The notes below the pieces were generated by a model. That model was not told where the DNA came from, did not search any database, and saw only the letters and a program-made list of their open reading frames with translations. A DNA stretch of 64,000 nt from Magallana angulata. Its lineage: Eukaryota; Mollusca; Bivalvia; Ostreida; Ostreidae. This document shows positions 51,101-61,666 of the stretch, one piece after another; the stretch's first letter is position 1; each line of letters starts with the position of its first letter. The stretch covers positions 3,358,917 to 3,422,916 of the forward strand of contig NC_069117.1 of the NCBI RefSeq assembly GCF_025612915.1, in the 5' to 3' direction. A program made the position numbers and the translations under genes.

Positions 51101-52826
51101 CAAAAACACGATTAATTGTGAATGACTCATCGTATAGGTTGCACTTCGCGATGTTTCCGTTAACCTTGCACCGGGGATCCATGGTTTGCTCTGTGTTGGT
51201 TCCGTGTATCATATTCTCAGAACATGACGACTGTCTTGGGCCCTGTCTCCGGTATACATAAGGACCCATGTCGTGGGGTTGAATTACAAGTCCCTGTAAC
51301 TTCTAGGACACCCCGCTTCTCTTTCTAATTTAACTTTGATGTGGGCAATTCTTCTGAAAGAAAACATCGTCATATTTTTGGTTGTTGACCACCATGATCC
51401 GAACAGCAGACGACAAGTGATACCTGTCGTCTCACAGACTGATGACGTAGCGCAGACATTAATGCCGTGTGAATGAACTCCCTGACATATGTTAGGTAAC
51501 GTCACTACAGATGTAACATTGATTCTTTTCCGTTTGAACAAACTTCAATGTTTTGTCGTAAAACGTTTGATGAAGACACTAGCTCATATTTGAGTCGGTT
51601 TTCCCTCTTTTATCCTTCTTATCTACCTGTTCGGTGTTTTTAGACTGCTCTCATGTTACACTTTCTGATTTTTTTGTCAGGTGTTAATGGACGATATGAC
51701 TGAAAGTTGAAGGATATAACCATGGTTCATTGACCACATATCAGGGGACTGTGGGTTTGCTGTGCTCCATATGCGTGTATTGACATTACCTTGTATCCTG
51801 ATTGTACTGTCTGAATACTGACACCGAATCTGGCCCCTTTCGATGTTTTAATGTGTTTGAAACACGTTTAGAAGTACGTGGAATATTACAAACCTAGCTC
51901 AATAGTTATTTTCATATATCATGCAAAATGACAAGTTGTTGTTTATAATTACCATTAATGCCGTCAAAATAATAAACTAATTTCTAATTTTTTATTTTTA
52001 TTATCTCCTTATTTAATATATGCATGCATCACCGTGCTTTAGTGAAAAAAAATCAATGTATTTAATTCACTGCTTCATATTTCTTGGAATCACAATTCTT
52101 GGAACTCAACTAGATGATACTAGTTTTTATGTTGGTTTCATACAATAATATAGAATACTTGTATTATAGTAATTAAAATAGTTTGAATTATACATTTTGA
52201 TTTTTATTACGATGACTTGTATATCTTCTTATTCATATATCTTAACTAAAAGAAATATAAATTTATAATTAGAAGCCAGAAGATTTGCAAATACAAAGTG
52301 CAAATATTTATTTTAACAAAAAATGCACTCAAAAAAAAAGAAAAAGAAAAAAAAAGCCAATAAGAAAACGACTAAGAAATTTGAAATAAATCATCCAGGC
52401 ATAAAGGCATTCCTTGAAAACCATTGATATTGTACCAAAGCAAGGAGAACCAATAACTACATAATTATGTGTACCTATTAATGCATCGTAAATTGCTTTT
52501 TTTTATACTGCACTTTCATGTTAACAATCTGTTTTTAAATGGGGTTATGGATATGAAATTCATATCTTTAGTTGGCATATTTAATCTAAATATTTAAAAT
52601 ATTATATTAGTTTCTCTGAAATGTAAGTTGTGCGTTCAGATTGCTTAACATTATATGTATATCAACGCTGTAAAGCGATTGGTTTTGAACAAATATTTTT
52701 TAAACCTATAAAAATAGGCAATGTAGTTGCTTTTCCTGTCATCTTAACAGTATTCTATGAATAGAAAGATACTCAAAATGATAATGCAGAACAAAATGTG
52801 CTATTTCCAAAAAAACTTAATGGTAA
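48140..52826. other. Intergenic DNA, no confident gene
   Basis: About 4.7 kb. 48,320-48,640 is less AT-rich and could be an eroded exon or repeat, but no domain is recognisable. 51,070-51,545 is also richer in GC and has minus-strand frames of 65 and 85 codons with no known motif. A second ATGAATATTCAT palindrome is at 48858-48869, a poly-C/poly-A run is near 49816-49838, and short CATTAACCA-type repeats lie near 50,010-50,110. Confidence 0.5.
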
Positions 52827-53128
52827 CGGATAAATAATTTTCACCATACTAAAGATTCGACCCTATCCTTGGACTGGTATATAGGACGGGTAAATAATTT
52901 TCATCCTACTAAAGATTCGACCCTATCCTTGGACTGATATATAGGACGGGTAAATAATTTTCTCCATACTAAAGCGTCGTCCCTATCCTTGGACTTGTAT
53001 ATAGGACGGGTAAATAATTTTCTCCATACTAAAGCGTCGTCCCTATCCTTGGACTTGTATATAGGACGGGTAAATAATTTTCACCATACTAAAGATTCGA
53101 CCCAATCCTTGGACTTGTATATAGGACT
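52827..53128. repeat. 60-bp minisatellite, five copies
   Basis: Exactly 60-bp spacing is seen, for example CCCTATCCTTGGACT at 52861, 52921, 52981 and 53041, with a variant at 53101. Because 60 is a multiple of three, an open frame with a repeated 20-residue peptide runs through it. Copies differ by a few bases (GATTCGA or GCGTCGT versions). Confidence 0.93.
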
Positions 53129-53152
53129 CTTTTTTTTTGGAATTCGTTTTTC

Positions 53153-53156
<4 letters not shown>

Positions 53157-53212
<56 letters not shown>
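53157..53212. repeat. (TA)n microsatellite
   Basis: About 56 bp of TA dinucleotides shortly after the 60-bp minisatellite. Confidence 0.97.
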
Positions 53213-53213
<1 letters not shown>

Positions 53214-56030
53214 CTATAGAATGGTATATGGTGAACATATAGTAGTAGAATTCTAACTTTTATCAGAGTAATATAGAGTCAAGTAAATATTCAGTATATA
53301 AAAGATATGTAGCACATAACTAATTTAATTGACTTCAAATATGTAACATCAGAGTCGCTTTGCATGAAAAATATTTTTGATATATTGATAGCCCACCATT
53401 AGGTTAATTATAATCAAAAATAAAGTTATATTATTACATGTAGTGAATATGTTAATGTTGATCATCAAAATATCATTGTAGAAACGAAACTCGTAAGTGA
53501 AAATTAAGGTAAGTTTAATGTGTGCTGTCCATTTAAAGCCACTAAATAAAACAAAATCAATCATTGAAAATAAATTTAAAAAGGAAATGTATTCAAAATA
53601 TTTTACATAGAAATCTTTTGGTTTTACAAACAGTTGAGCAAATGGATAGGTGAGCTAATACAAAAGCTGTATGCAACGTCGCACTAATTGCAAGTTCAAA
53701 GAAACAGTCTAGGCCACAGAATAGAGTTGACAGTAGACTCGTCTGTAGCTCTGTTTACAGAGTCTGCAATTTCCCCGCAGAGCGAAAGGTTTAATCACCC
53801 CGGACTAGGGTCCTGATAAAGGAACAACATTAAGTATGTAAAACTGTATAATCTCTCTACTAGACACGGTTTGTTGGTGAAAGCTAAAACGAGGATGGTA
53901 CTTGGGGCGAACGGGTTTAATCAATAGATGTCATAGATCGATATATGTCTCACTGGACAGGTAACTACACAAAAATTACAGGTATCTAATTATATGCACT
54001 GTCATAGTTATTCAGGATTGGTTATTTATCATGAACCAAAGCACATATGATTATATTTCTGTATAACGGGTTACTTTTCTTTCAATTGATATCGATTTTA
54101 GATTATGGATTCTTTCTTCATTTATCTGGTTAAACACTGAAAAAACTTCAACGAAAACCAATGTAAGACCATAATAATCTATGTCTATATTTAAACATTA
54201 TGAAAAAAAGGATATGAACTCAGTATCACTAACAATTTTGTACAGCACATGAGTAGAATAAAATTCAAGATAAGTGTCAACAACTAGCAAAACTAAATAT
54301 TAATTGAGTTAATTTTCATTCCTGCGCCTTAGCTGAACATACATATGGAATGCTGAATTCATAAATCCAAATGCTGCACTACATACTCTTTACATAATGA
54401 GATACATAATGAAATACATAACAACAATGTTTTTATATTTATATGAATGTGTGGTATGGCCAGGATTTATTGAGAAGATCCTTTTTTATAAATATAAATA
54501 CTTCAGATCATTGAGATACATTAATTGATTTACATTTATATATTAACTAGTAAAAAATTACTGAAATTGTATTCACAATCTATGAGTGATATCTAAATCC
54601 GGTTTTTTTTTGTTTCTTTTTTTTTTTTGTCTTTTTGTTTTGTTTTTTTTTTCTTTAAAAATGATTGTTGTATATCCACTTGCAAATTCCATATGCACAC
54701 TTTTGAGCTAAACATTCAGCATTCATATCTGCAGCTGTAGCAATTATGATATATTTTGTAAGACATTATTTAAAAAGATGTAAAAACCACCTTCATATTT
54801 TCCATTTGATACCCATTATTTTATATAATCCTCACCAAGTTAAGACGCATTATGATTATTCAGACGTAACATTATAGATAGCCATCTTGTTCTTGTCAAA
54901 TAGAATAGGATGCATTTCATCTTTTCTTCATATATATTTATGCTAGAAATAATCTTTTCAGAGTGTTTTTGGACTTTACCTAAACAAATAGATACCCACC
55001 TGTTGCACTTGGGTAAACCAATTGTTTTTGGACCTTAATTGAAAGATTTTTGCCATTCATCACAAAGTCAGAGATGAAACTTGCAGTTTCAAATAAAATA
55101 ATTTTTAATGATAATTTGGCAAAATGTGTGCAACTGTAGGCAATACGTTACAATTGCCTGTACCACTGCATCTAACATTTACAATAACTGTTACCATTGT
55201 ATGTATTAACTGCACTTGATATACCACTTTATAAATTAGTAATAAATTATTCTACCACTGTATATATCAGTTACATTTACTATTTGTTTGACCGGCTTTT
55301 TTATCATAGCAGAAGAACGAGTAAGTTGAAAGGACCTGTTTCCTATTTTCCATTATAAAAAATGTTCAAATCGCATGTAACCAATGTTAAACCTACGAAT
55401 TTGGATGTTGTTTAGTTGTTTAACCACATCTTATTAATATTAAGCAATCCGAAGGTTGGTTGGGACATATACATGTGCAATGTAATACCTTTGAATTATG
55501 CCAGGCTTACTCAAAGCCTGATTTTGGAATCATTCAAAGGTTGATTTAGCCATAATAAACAGAAGGATTAGTTTTAACCTGGTCAAATGTGTACATCTTT
55601 ATTAAATTATAATAAAAATGTAATTATTCAACAGCATATTGGAAACTTTTCATAGCTCATATATTATGTGAATTTATTGTTGTAAAAAAAACTTTGCTGC
55701 ACATTTTTTGTAAGAACATTCTGTTGTGAGTCCATTATAATTGTTTGTAAAAGGTACAATTATGCAGTGTGGACATTTTTTTGTTTGGAAATTTTTTCCT
55801 CAGTAGGAAAGCCATAATTTTTTTTACTGTTTTTCAATGTGTACAATGTCCTTTATATACAATTAGATCATGAAAGAATGATCTTACAGTACCGCCTAGG
55901 GCCATAAAACCTAATCGAGATCATTTTAGTCCCACTATAACTAAGATGATACATGAACACAAAGGAGAAAAGTGAGACTGAAATCAAAGGTCAGCTCGTC
56001 AAGTTTTATGGTCCCATAGCATGATTTTAC
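53213..56030. other. Intergenic AT-rich DNA, no gene seen
   Basis: No coding frame, RNA gene or element end could be supported. T-rich runs occur at about 54,603-54,655. The block at 53,690-53,830 is less AT-rich but not identifiable. Confidence 0.5.
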
Positions 56031-56323
56031 CCTAACATTTAACATTTTAAAAATTTGTTATGCTATTATAAAAAAGAAGCCACAATCCACGCTTTTTAAT
56101 TATGAAATATGAAGTAACTACAATCTAAACTTTATCATGATATAAAGTAGCCACAGTCTACACTTTTTATGATACAACACTTTTTGTGGCATAAAGTAGC
56201 GAAACTTTTACTTTTTAAAATTAAAGTTGCCAAATTACACACTTTTTATGAAATAAAGTGGGCAAAATATATATATATATATAATTAAAGTTGCCAAATT
56301 ACACACTTTTTATGAAATAAAGT

Positions 56324-56374
<51 letters not shown>
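56031..56374. repeat. ~30-bp minisatellite, left part, with 42-bp duplication and (AT)n
   Basis: Irregular copies of a ~30-bp unit like AAAGTAGCCACAATCTACAC plus TTTTTATGAT are present. A 42-bp stretch (TTAAAGTTGCC...AAAGTGGG) occurs twice, at 56221-56262 and 56285-56326, separated by AT repeats. (AT)n then runs from 56327 up to the Penelope insertion. The same family resumes at 61,740. Confidence 0.75.
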
Positions 56375-56382
<8 letters not shown>

Positions 56383-56425
56383 AAATGTTTTCAGTAGACG
56401 ATAACACAATAATCCATTTCTTTCA

Positions 56426-56477
56426 AATTTAATCCAGAGCGCTTTCGCCTGATCGGCTCTTCAGTGGATTTCAAATT
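56426..56477 (-). ncRNA. Hammerhead ribozyme, minimal stem III (copy A 3' end)
   Basis: Read on the minus strand, this is the same 52-nt motif as at 61561-61612: core CTGAAGA, stem II GCC/GGC with a GATCA loop, GAAA, the self-complementary AGCGCT of stem III, then C17. Stem I is AATCCA/TGGATT extended by AATTT/AAATT across a 2-nt bulge. Predicted cleavage is between the bases at 56437 and 56436. Confidence 0.85.
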
Positions 56478-56686
56478 ATAACAGAAATAACAAACGTTGA
56501 CGTCGTTATTATGACGTCATAAAGTAGACAACGTCACGAACAGTGTAAACAATATTTGGAGATGGCGGCAAATATTTTTTACAAATACATGTAAACGTAA
56601 TAAAATATGTACAAATGATATTGTTTTAAAATAAGAGGTTATTGAAATGAAAGCTAAATAAAGTCAATGCAGAATAAATAATGCAA

Positions 56687-58735
56687 TTATCGATTAAGTT
56701 TAGGTTTAAATTTTTTTATGAAATATTGTTCTTTTGCAAGTCGCAGCTGATCACTTTCCTCGCGGACTTTGTAAAATGGAAAAATTTCAAACCGGCCTCT
56801 CCCGCACATATCAAAATGTTCACTACACGGAGTGTTACGAACAGAAGGATCCCTTATCTGCTGCTTATGTACCCTCACACGGTCGGCTAGTTTGGTCCCT
56901 GTTTGGCCAATGTAATTTTCTCCGCATCCATTACAGGTCATGCAATAAATGATGTTTTTAGATTTGCAGTTCATATTAGAATTGACTTTGAAAACTGTAC
57001 CGTTTTTAAATGAAATTGTTTGTCCTGTCTGAATATAGGCGCAAGTCCCACATCGAGAATCCTCGCATTTTGAAACCCGAAAAATTTCTTTAGTCGAAGT
57101 AAATTTGGCTCTTGTAAGAAGTTTTTTAAGGTTAGGGGGTTGTCGTCTGCTGTAGATAAGATTTTTTTCCTTTATAATATCCTTTAGAATTTTTGACTGA
57201 TGTAAAATCGGTAAACAATGCCTCGTGGTATCGAAAATATTATGATTTCTAGGATTGTAGGTTACGACAAACGGGATCTCTGTGGAACTGTTTCCGGGTG
57301 TTTTCTCCCTGTTGAATTTTCGTAGTTCAGAAATAGGTACTTGTTTTGCATTTCGTATGGCTTCAGCCACAAGACCGTCGGGGTATTTTTGTCTACAAAG
57401 AAATGTTTTGAGTTCCTCCAATCTTTTGTTCCTTCTTTCTTCATTTGAAACTATTGTGCATATCCTTCTGGCCATATTAAATGGAATGTTGCGTTTCGTA
57501 TGAGCAGGATGACATGAATTAAAAAGAAGGTACTGGTGACTGTCTGTTTTCTTGTAAAATAAATCGGTAGAAACATTGGTATTTTCCTTAATTATTAATA
57601 CGTCCAAGAAGGGGAGCTCTTTCTCATTGGTTTCGATCGTGAATTGAATGTTTTCATGCAGATCATTGAGTAACTTGTGAAAATTTAATAAATCGTCGCG
57701 TGATCTGTTCCAAAAAATAAAACAGTCGTCCAGGTAACGCTTCCATTGATTTTTTATGTAATTTGCAAAATCATCTCCAAATATTTCATGGGTTTCAGCA
57801 TACATTTTTTCCTCAAGAAAGCCTAATACCAAGGTTGCATACGTTGGTGCAACTTTAGTGCCCATTGCCGTTCCTTTGATTTGTAAATAGTATTTATCGT
57901 CAAAAAAGAAATGATTGTTTTCAAGAATGAGTTGTAATCCTTCCAATATAAACTCTTTTGGAAATCTTTGGTCAATTTGGTGACCTTGCTTGTCGATCCA
58001 GAAAGAAATTGCTTCTAGCCCTAAGTTGTGCGGAATGTTCGTATAGAGACTAGTGACATCAAAGCTTACTAAAGTGGTGTTGTTTTCCACGGTTTTTGGT
58101 AAATGATTTAGAAAGTCCATATCGTCTCGGATAAAACTGGGTATTGTATTACATAGTGGTTTTAGAATGATATCAATCAGGTTACTTAGTCTTTGTGAAG
58201 GGCAAGAGGGACCGGCAACTATTGGTCTGAGTTTTAAGTCTCCAGGTTGTGGTAATTTGATATAACTCGAATTTATTTTTTCCATCCCGTCTTTTAGTTC
58301 CTTTGATTTATGAATTTTAGGAAGTCCATAAAAATTACTATTCTTTGTTTCAAAGTTGACCAGATAATCCATTTCTTTTTCAGTCAAGTGATTTTCAAAC
58401 TTTTTAGTGAATCGTTTAATTTTGTTCATGGTTTTACTGACTTCACACTCCTCAATTTCTCTATAGAAATGACCATCGTTGAGTTGTTCGAGGACTAATT
58501 TTTTGTAGTGTTCTTTATCCAGTATCACAATGGTTCCTCCTTTATCCGCTTGTTTAATTATAATGGAATCGTCTTCTATAAGACTTTGAATTGCATTACG
58601 TTCTTGACTGCAAATATTGTTTTTTACTGGAACGTTGCTTTCATTAGTATGCGCTGCACTTTTAAGACAATGTATATATTCCTCTAAGTGTTTATCCCTA
58701 TTTGGATTAGGCTTAAACTTACTTCTGTTTTTCAC
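56687..58735 (-). CDS. Penelope-like RT/GIY-YIG ORF, N-terminally short (copy A)
   Basis: The frame is open for 682 codons and agrees with residues ~92-773 of the copy B product except for Leu in NHLPK where copy B has Ser. It keeps the RT motifs FDVTSLYTNIP, GTAMGTKVAPTY and RYLDD and the C-terminal GIY-YIG endonuclease. The first Met is internal to the family protein, and no promoter lies before it in this orientation, so the copy itself is probably not expressed on its own. Confidence 0.85.
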   Translation of the reverse strand: MKNRSKFKPNPNRDKHLEEYIHCLKSAAHTNESNVPVKNNICSQERNAIQSLIEDDSIIIKQADKGGTIVILDKEHYKKLVLEQLNDGHFYREIEECEVSKTMNKIKRFTKKFENHLTEKEMDYLVNFETKNSNFYGLPKIHKSKELKDGMEKINSSYIKLPQPGDLKLRPIVAGPSCPSQRLSNLIDIILKPLCNTIPSFIRDDMDFLNHLPKTVENNTTLVSFDVTSLYTNIPHNLGLEAISFWIDKQGHQIDQRFPKEFILEGLQLILENNHFFFDDKYYLQIKGTAMGTKVAPTYATLVLGFLEEKMYAETHEIFGDDFANYIKNQWKRYLDDCFIFWNRSRDDLLNFHKLLNDLHENIQFTIETNEKELPFLDVLIIKENTNVSTDLFYKKTDSHQYLLFNSCHPAHTKRNIPFNMARRICTIVSNEERRNKRLEELKTFLCRQKYPDGLVAEAIRNAKQVPISELRKFNREKTPGNSSTEIPFVVTYNPRNHNIFDTTRHCLPILHQSKILKDIIKEKNLIYSRRQPPNLKKLLTRAKFTSTKEIFRVSKCEDSRCGTCAYIQTGQTISFKNGTVFKVNSNMNCKSKNIIYCMTCNGCGENYIGQTGTKLADRVRVHKQQIRDPSVRNTPCSEHFDMCGRGRFEIFPFYKVREESDQLRLAKEQYFIKKFKPKLNR

Positions 58736-58743
58736 TAGAGATA

Positions 58744-59087
58744 CTGCAAAACAACAGGAGAAGCAATTGACAGGAAGAACGTACGCTGATGTAGTTGGAA
58801 CAACGGGCCATCAAAAAAATGATACCCGAAGATTGAACAGAGGTCACTCGAGTAACAATACACGGCACACCAGCTCCCAGACAAGGAAATCTCAAAGCCC
58901 AGCCCATGGTCCAACACGTCATTTACATACTAATGAACGTCAACAAAATGAGGATAGATCTCGCAGTGAACGATCAAATTCAGATAGCTATCAAAACCAT
59001 CAACAAAATACCAACCCCAATCATTTTTTGTGGAAAGGACCGTATCACAAAGGTCGTCACAAAACACACAATCTCAGGTGGCATTAA
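58744..59087 (+). CDS. Polar leader reading frame of PLE copy B
   Basis: A frame rich in Asn, Gln, Ser, Arg and His, beginning TAKQQEKQLTGRTYADVVG, runs to a stop at 59087. It overlaps the start of the main ORF by 58 nt in another frame. It enters from copy A without its own start in copy B. RTYADVV-like stretches occur in leader proteins of some retroelements, but I do not recognise a domain. It could be an upstream ORF remnant or the N-terminal region of the element's protein. Confidence 0.4.
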
Positions 59088-61351
59088 GTCAAAGTGAAGA
59101 CACGGACATAGATCCCCACATCATCAATATTTCATCAAGGGATCTTACTGAAATTGAAATTAAACTTCTAGAAAAGGGACTTAAGTTTACGCCAACGCCG
59201 CAAAGAAATACCACAGATCTTATCAAAGACACTGAAGAATTCTGCCGTAAACTAAGACTGAGGGAATTTTTTCAGGACTCTGATAGCACGGATGTATCTC
59301 TAGTGAAAAACAGAAGTAAGTTTAAGCCTAATCCAAATAGGGATAAACACTTAGAGGAATATATACATTGTCTTAAAAGTGCAGCGCATACTAATGAAAG
59401 CAACGTTCCAGTAAAAAACAATATTTGCAGTCAAGAACGTAATGCAATTCAAAGTCTTATAGAAGACGATTCCATTATAATTAAACAAGCGGATAAAGGA
59501 GGAACCATTGTGATACTGGATAAAGAACACTACAAAAAATTAGTCCTCGAACAACTCAACGATGGTCATTTCTATAGAGAAATTGAGGAGTGTGAAGTCA
59601 GTAAAACCATGAACAAAATTAAACGATTCACTAAAAAGTTTGAAAATCACTTGACTGAAAAAGAAATGGATTATCTGGTCAACTTTGAAACAAAGAATAG
59701 TAATTTTTATGGACTTCCTAAAATTCATAAATCAAAGGAACTAAAAGACGGGATGGAAAAAATAAATTCGAGTTATATCAAATTACCACAACCTGGAGAC
59801 TTAAAACTCAGACCAATAGTTGCCGGTCCCTCTTGCCCTTCACAAAGACTAAGTAACCTGATTGATATCATTCTAAAACCACTATGTAATACAATACCCA
59901 GTTTTATCCGAGACGATATGGACTTTCTAAATCATTCACCAAAAACCGTGGAAAACAACACCACTTTAGTAAGCTTTGATGTCACTAGTCTCTATACGAA
60001 CATTCCGCACAACTTAGGGCTAGAAGCAATTTCTTTCTGGATCGACAAGCAAGGTCACCAAATTGACCAAAGATTTCCAAAAGAGTTTATATTGGAAGGA
60101 TTACAACTCATTCTTGAAAACAATCATTTCTTTTTTGACGATAAATACTATTTACAAATCAAAGGAACGGCAATGGGCACTAAAGTTGCACCAACGTATG
60201 CAACCTTGGTATTAGGCTTTCTTGAGGAAAAAATGTATGCTGAAACCCATGAAATATTTGGAGATGATTTTGCAAATTACATAAAAAATCAATGGAAGCG
60301 TTACCTGGACGACTGTTTTATTTTTTGGAACAGATCACGCGACGATTTATTAAATTTTCACAAGTTACTCAATGATCTGCATGAAAACATTCAATTCACG
60401 ATCGAAACCAATGAGAAAGAGCTCCCCTTCTTGGACGTATTAATAATTAAGGAAAATACCAATGTTTCTACCGATTTATTTTACAAGAAAACAGACAGTC
60501 ACCAGTACCTTCTTTTTAATTCATGTCATCCTGCTCATACGAAACGCAACATTCCATTTAATATGGCCAGAAGGATATGCACAATAGTTTCAAATGAAGA
60601 AAGAAGGAACAAAAGATTGGAGGAACTCAAAACATTTCTTTGTAGACAAAAATACCCCGACGGTCTTGTGGCTGAAGCCATACGAAATGCAAAACAAGTA
60701 CCTATTTCTGAACTACGAAAATTCAACAGGGAGAAAACACCCGGAAACAGTTCCACAGAGATCCCGTTTGTCGTAACCTACAATCCTAGAAATCATAATA
60801 TTTTCGATACCACGAGGCATTGTTTACCGATTTTACATCAGTCAAAAATTCTAAAGGATATTATAAAGGAAAAAAATCTTATCTACAGCAGACGACAACC
60901 CCCTAACCTTAAAAAACTTCTTACAAGAGCCAAATTTACTTCGACTAAAGAAATTTTTCGGGTTTCAAAATGCGAGGATTCTCGATGTGGGACTTGCGCC
61001 TATATTCAGACAGGACAAACAATTTCATTTAAAAACGGTACAGTTTTCAAAGTCAATTCTAATATGAACTGCAAATCTAAAAACATCATTTATTGCATGA
61101 CCTGTAATGGATGCGGAGAAAATTACATTGGCCAAACAGGGACCAAACTAGCCGACCGTGTGAGGGTACATAAGCAGCAGATAAGGGATCCTTCTGTTCG
61201 TAACACTCCGTGTAGTGAACATTTTGATATGTGCGGGAGAGGCCGGTTTGAAATTTTTCCATTTTACAAAGTCCGCGAGGAAAGTGATCAGCTGCGACTT
61301 GCAAAAGAACAATATTTCATAAAAAAATTTAAACCTAAACTTAATCGATAA
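59030..61351 (+). CDS. Penelope-like reverse transcriptase with GIY-YIG endonuclease (copy B)
   Basis: The frame encodes 773 residues. Residues ~90-240 are the PLE N-terminal region, with KQADKGGTIVILD and NFYGLPKIHK. RT motif A FDVTSLYTNIP is at ~316-326, motif B GTAMGTKVAPTY at ~379 and the catalytic YLDD at 425-428, followed by ELPFLDVLI. A Cys-rich linker, CEDSRCGTC, leads to the GIY-YIG nuclease: IIYC at ~686-689 and YIG at 699-701, then an Arg/His stretch and a C-terminal KEQYFIKKFKPKLN that supplies the conserved Glu. In this family the endonuclease nicks target DNA and the RT copies RNA there. Frame and motifs look intact, so the element may have been active recently. The true N-terminus is uncertain. 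Confidence 0.93.
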   Translation: MERTVSQRSSQNTQSQVALSQSEDTDIDPHIINISSRDLTEIEIKLLEKGLKFTPTPQRNTTDLIKDTEEFCRKLRLREFFQDSDSTDVSLVKNRSKFKPNPNRDKHLEEYIHCLKSAAHTNESNVPVKNNICSQERNAIQSLIEDDSIIIKQADKGGTIVILDKEHYKKLVLEQLNDGHFYREIEECEVSKTMNKIKRFTKKFENHLTEKEMDYLVNFETKNSNFYGLPKIHKSKELKDGMEKINSSYIKLPQPGDLKLRPIVAGPSCPSQRLSNLIDIILKPLCNTIPSFIRDDMDFLNHSPKTVENNTTLVSFDVTSLYTNIPHNLGLEAISFWIDKQGHQIDQRFPKEFILEGLQLILENNHFFFDDKYYLQIKGTAMGTKVAPTYATLVLGFLEEKMYAETHEIFGDDFANYIKNQWKRYLDDCFIFWNRSRDDLLNFHKLLNDLHENIQFTIETNEKELPFLDVLIIKENTNVSTDLFYKKTDSHQYLLFNSCHPAHTKRNIPFNMARRICTIVSNEERRNKRLEELKTFLCRQKYPDGLVAEAIRNAKQVPISELRKFNREKTPGNSSTEIPFVVTYNPRNHNIFDTTRHCLPILHQSKILKDIIKEKNLIYSRRQPPNLKKLLTRAKFTSTKEIFRVSKCEDSRCGTCAYIQTGQTISFKNGTVFKVNSNMNCKSKNIIYCMTCNGCGENYIGQTGTKLADRVRVHKQQIRDPSVRNTPCSEHFDMCGRGRFEIFPFYKVREESDQLRLAKEQYFIKKFKPKLNR

Positions 61352-61560
61352 TTGCATTATTTATTCTGCATTGACTTTATTTAGCTTTCATTTCAATAAC
61401 CTCTTATTTTAAAACAATATCATTTGTACATATTTTATTACGTTTACATGTATTTGTAAAAAATATTTGCCGCCATCTCCAAATATTGTTTACACTGTTC
61501 GTGACGTTGTCTACTTTATGACGTCATAATAACGACGTCAACGTTTGTTATTTCTGTTAT

Positions 61561-61612
61561 AATTTGAAATCCACTGAAGAGCCGATCAGGCGAAAGCGCT
61601 CTGGATTAAATT
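61561..61612 (+). ncRNA. Hammerhead ribozyme, minimal stem III (copy B 3' end)
   Basis: The catalytic core is complete: CTGAAGA at 61574-61580, stem II GCC(61581-61583)/GGC(61589-61591) with loop GATCA, then GAAA at 61592-61595. AGCGCT (61595-61600) is a palindrome suited to the dimeric stem III known from PLE hammerheads, and C17 at 61601 precedes the predicted cut. Stem I is AATCCA (61568-61573) with TGGATT (61602-61607), extended by AATTT (61561-61565) with AAATT (61608-61612) around a GA bulge. Hammerheads are established parts of PLE pseudo-LTRs; cleavage here is predicted, not shown. Confidence 0.87.
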
Positions 61613-61666
61613 TGAAAGAAATGGATTATTGTGTTATCGTCTACTGAAAACATTTTTCTATATCGT

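Larger units (their letters stand above)
56375..58743 (-). mobile_element. Penelope-like element, copy A (5'-truncated, inverted)
   Basis: This copy reads leftward and matches 59,295-61,666 of copy B almost base for base. Its similarity ends at 58743, so its 5' part is missing. It includes the 3' part of the ORF, the 3' untranslated region, the hammerhead ribozyme at 56426-56477 and the terminal ~50 bp. It meets copy B head to head without a linker. PLEs are known to insert with such inverted, 5'-truncated partner copies. The near identity points to one recent insertion event. Confidence 0.9.
58744..61666 (+). mobile_element. Penelope-like element, copy B (longer copy)
   Basis: This rightward copy has a 551-bp 5' part (58744-59294) absent from copy A, a long ORF, a 3' untranslated region, a hammerhead ribozyme and a right end matching the left end of copy A inverted. 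No ribozyme or pseudo-LTR was found at its 5' junction, so its own 5' end is either truncated or shared with copy A. No clear target-site duplication is visible; the left end falls inside an (AT)n run. Clade (Penelope, Poseidon or Neptune) is not resolved. Confidence 0.9.

Noticed and set aside
51072-51541. Two adjacent minus-strand frames (65 and 85 codons) in a less AT-rich block
   Set aside because: No recognisable domain, and no convincing splice sites link them. Recorded only as a compositional patch.
58310-58498. Short frames antisense to the Penelope ORF in both copies
   Set aside because: They occur symmetrically in both copies only because the copies are identical, and they have no features of their own.
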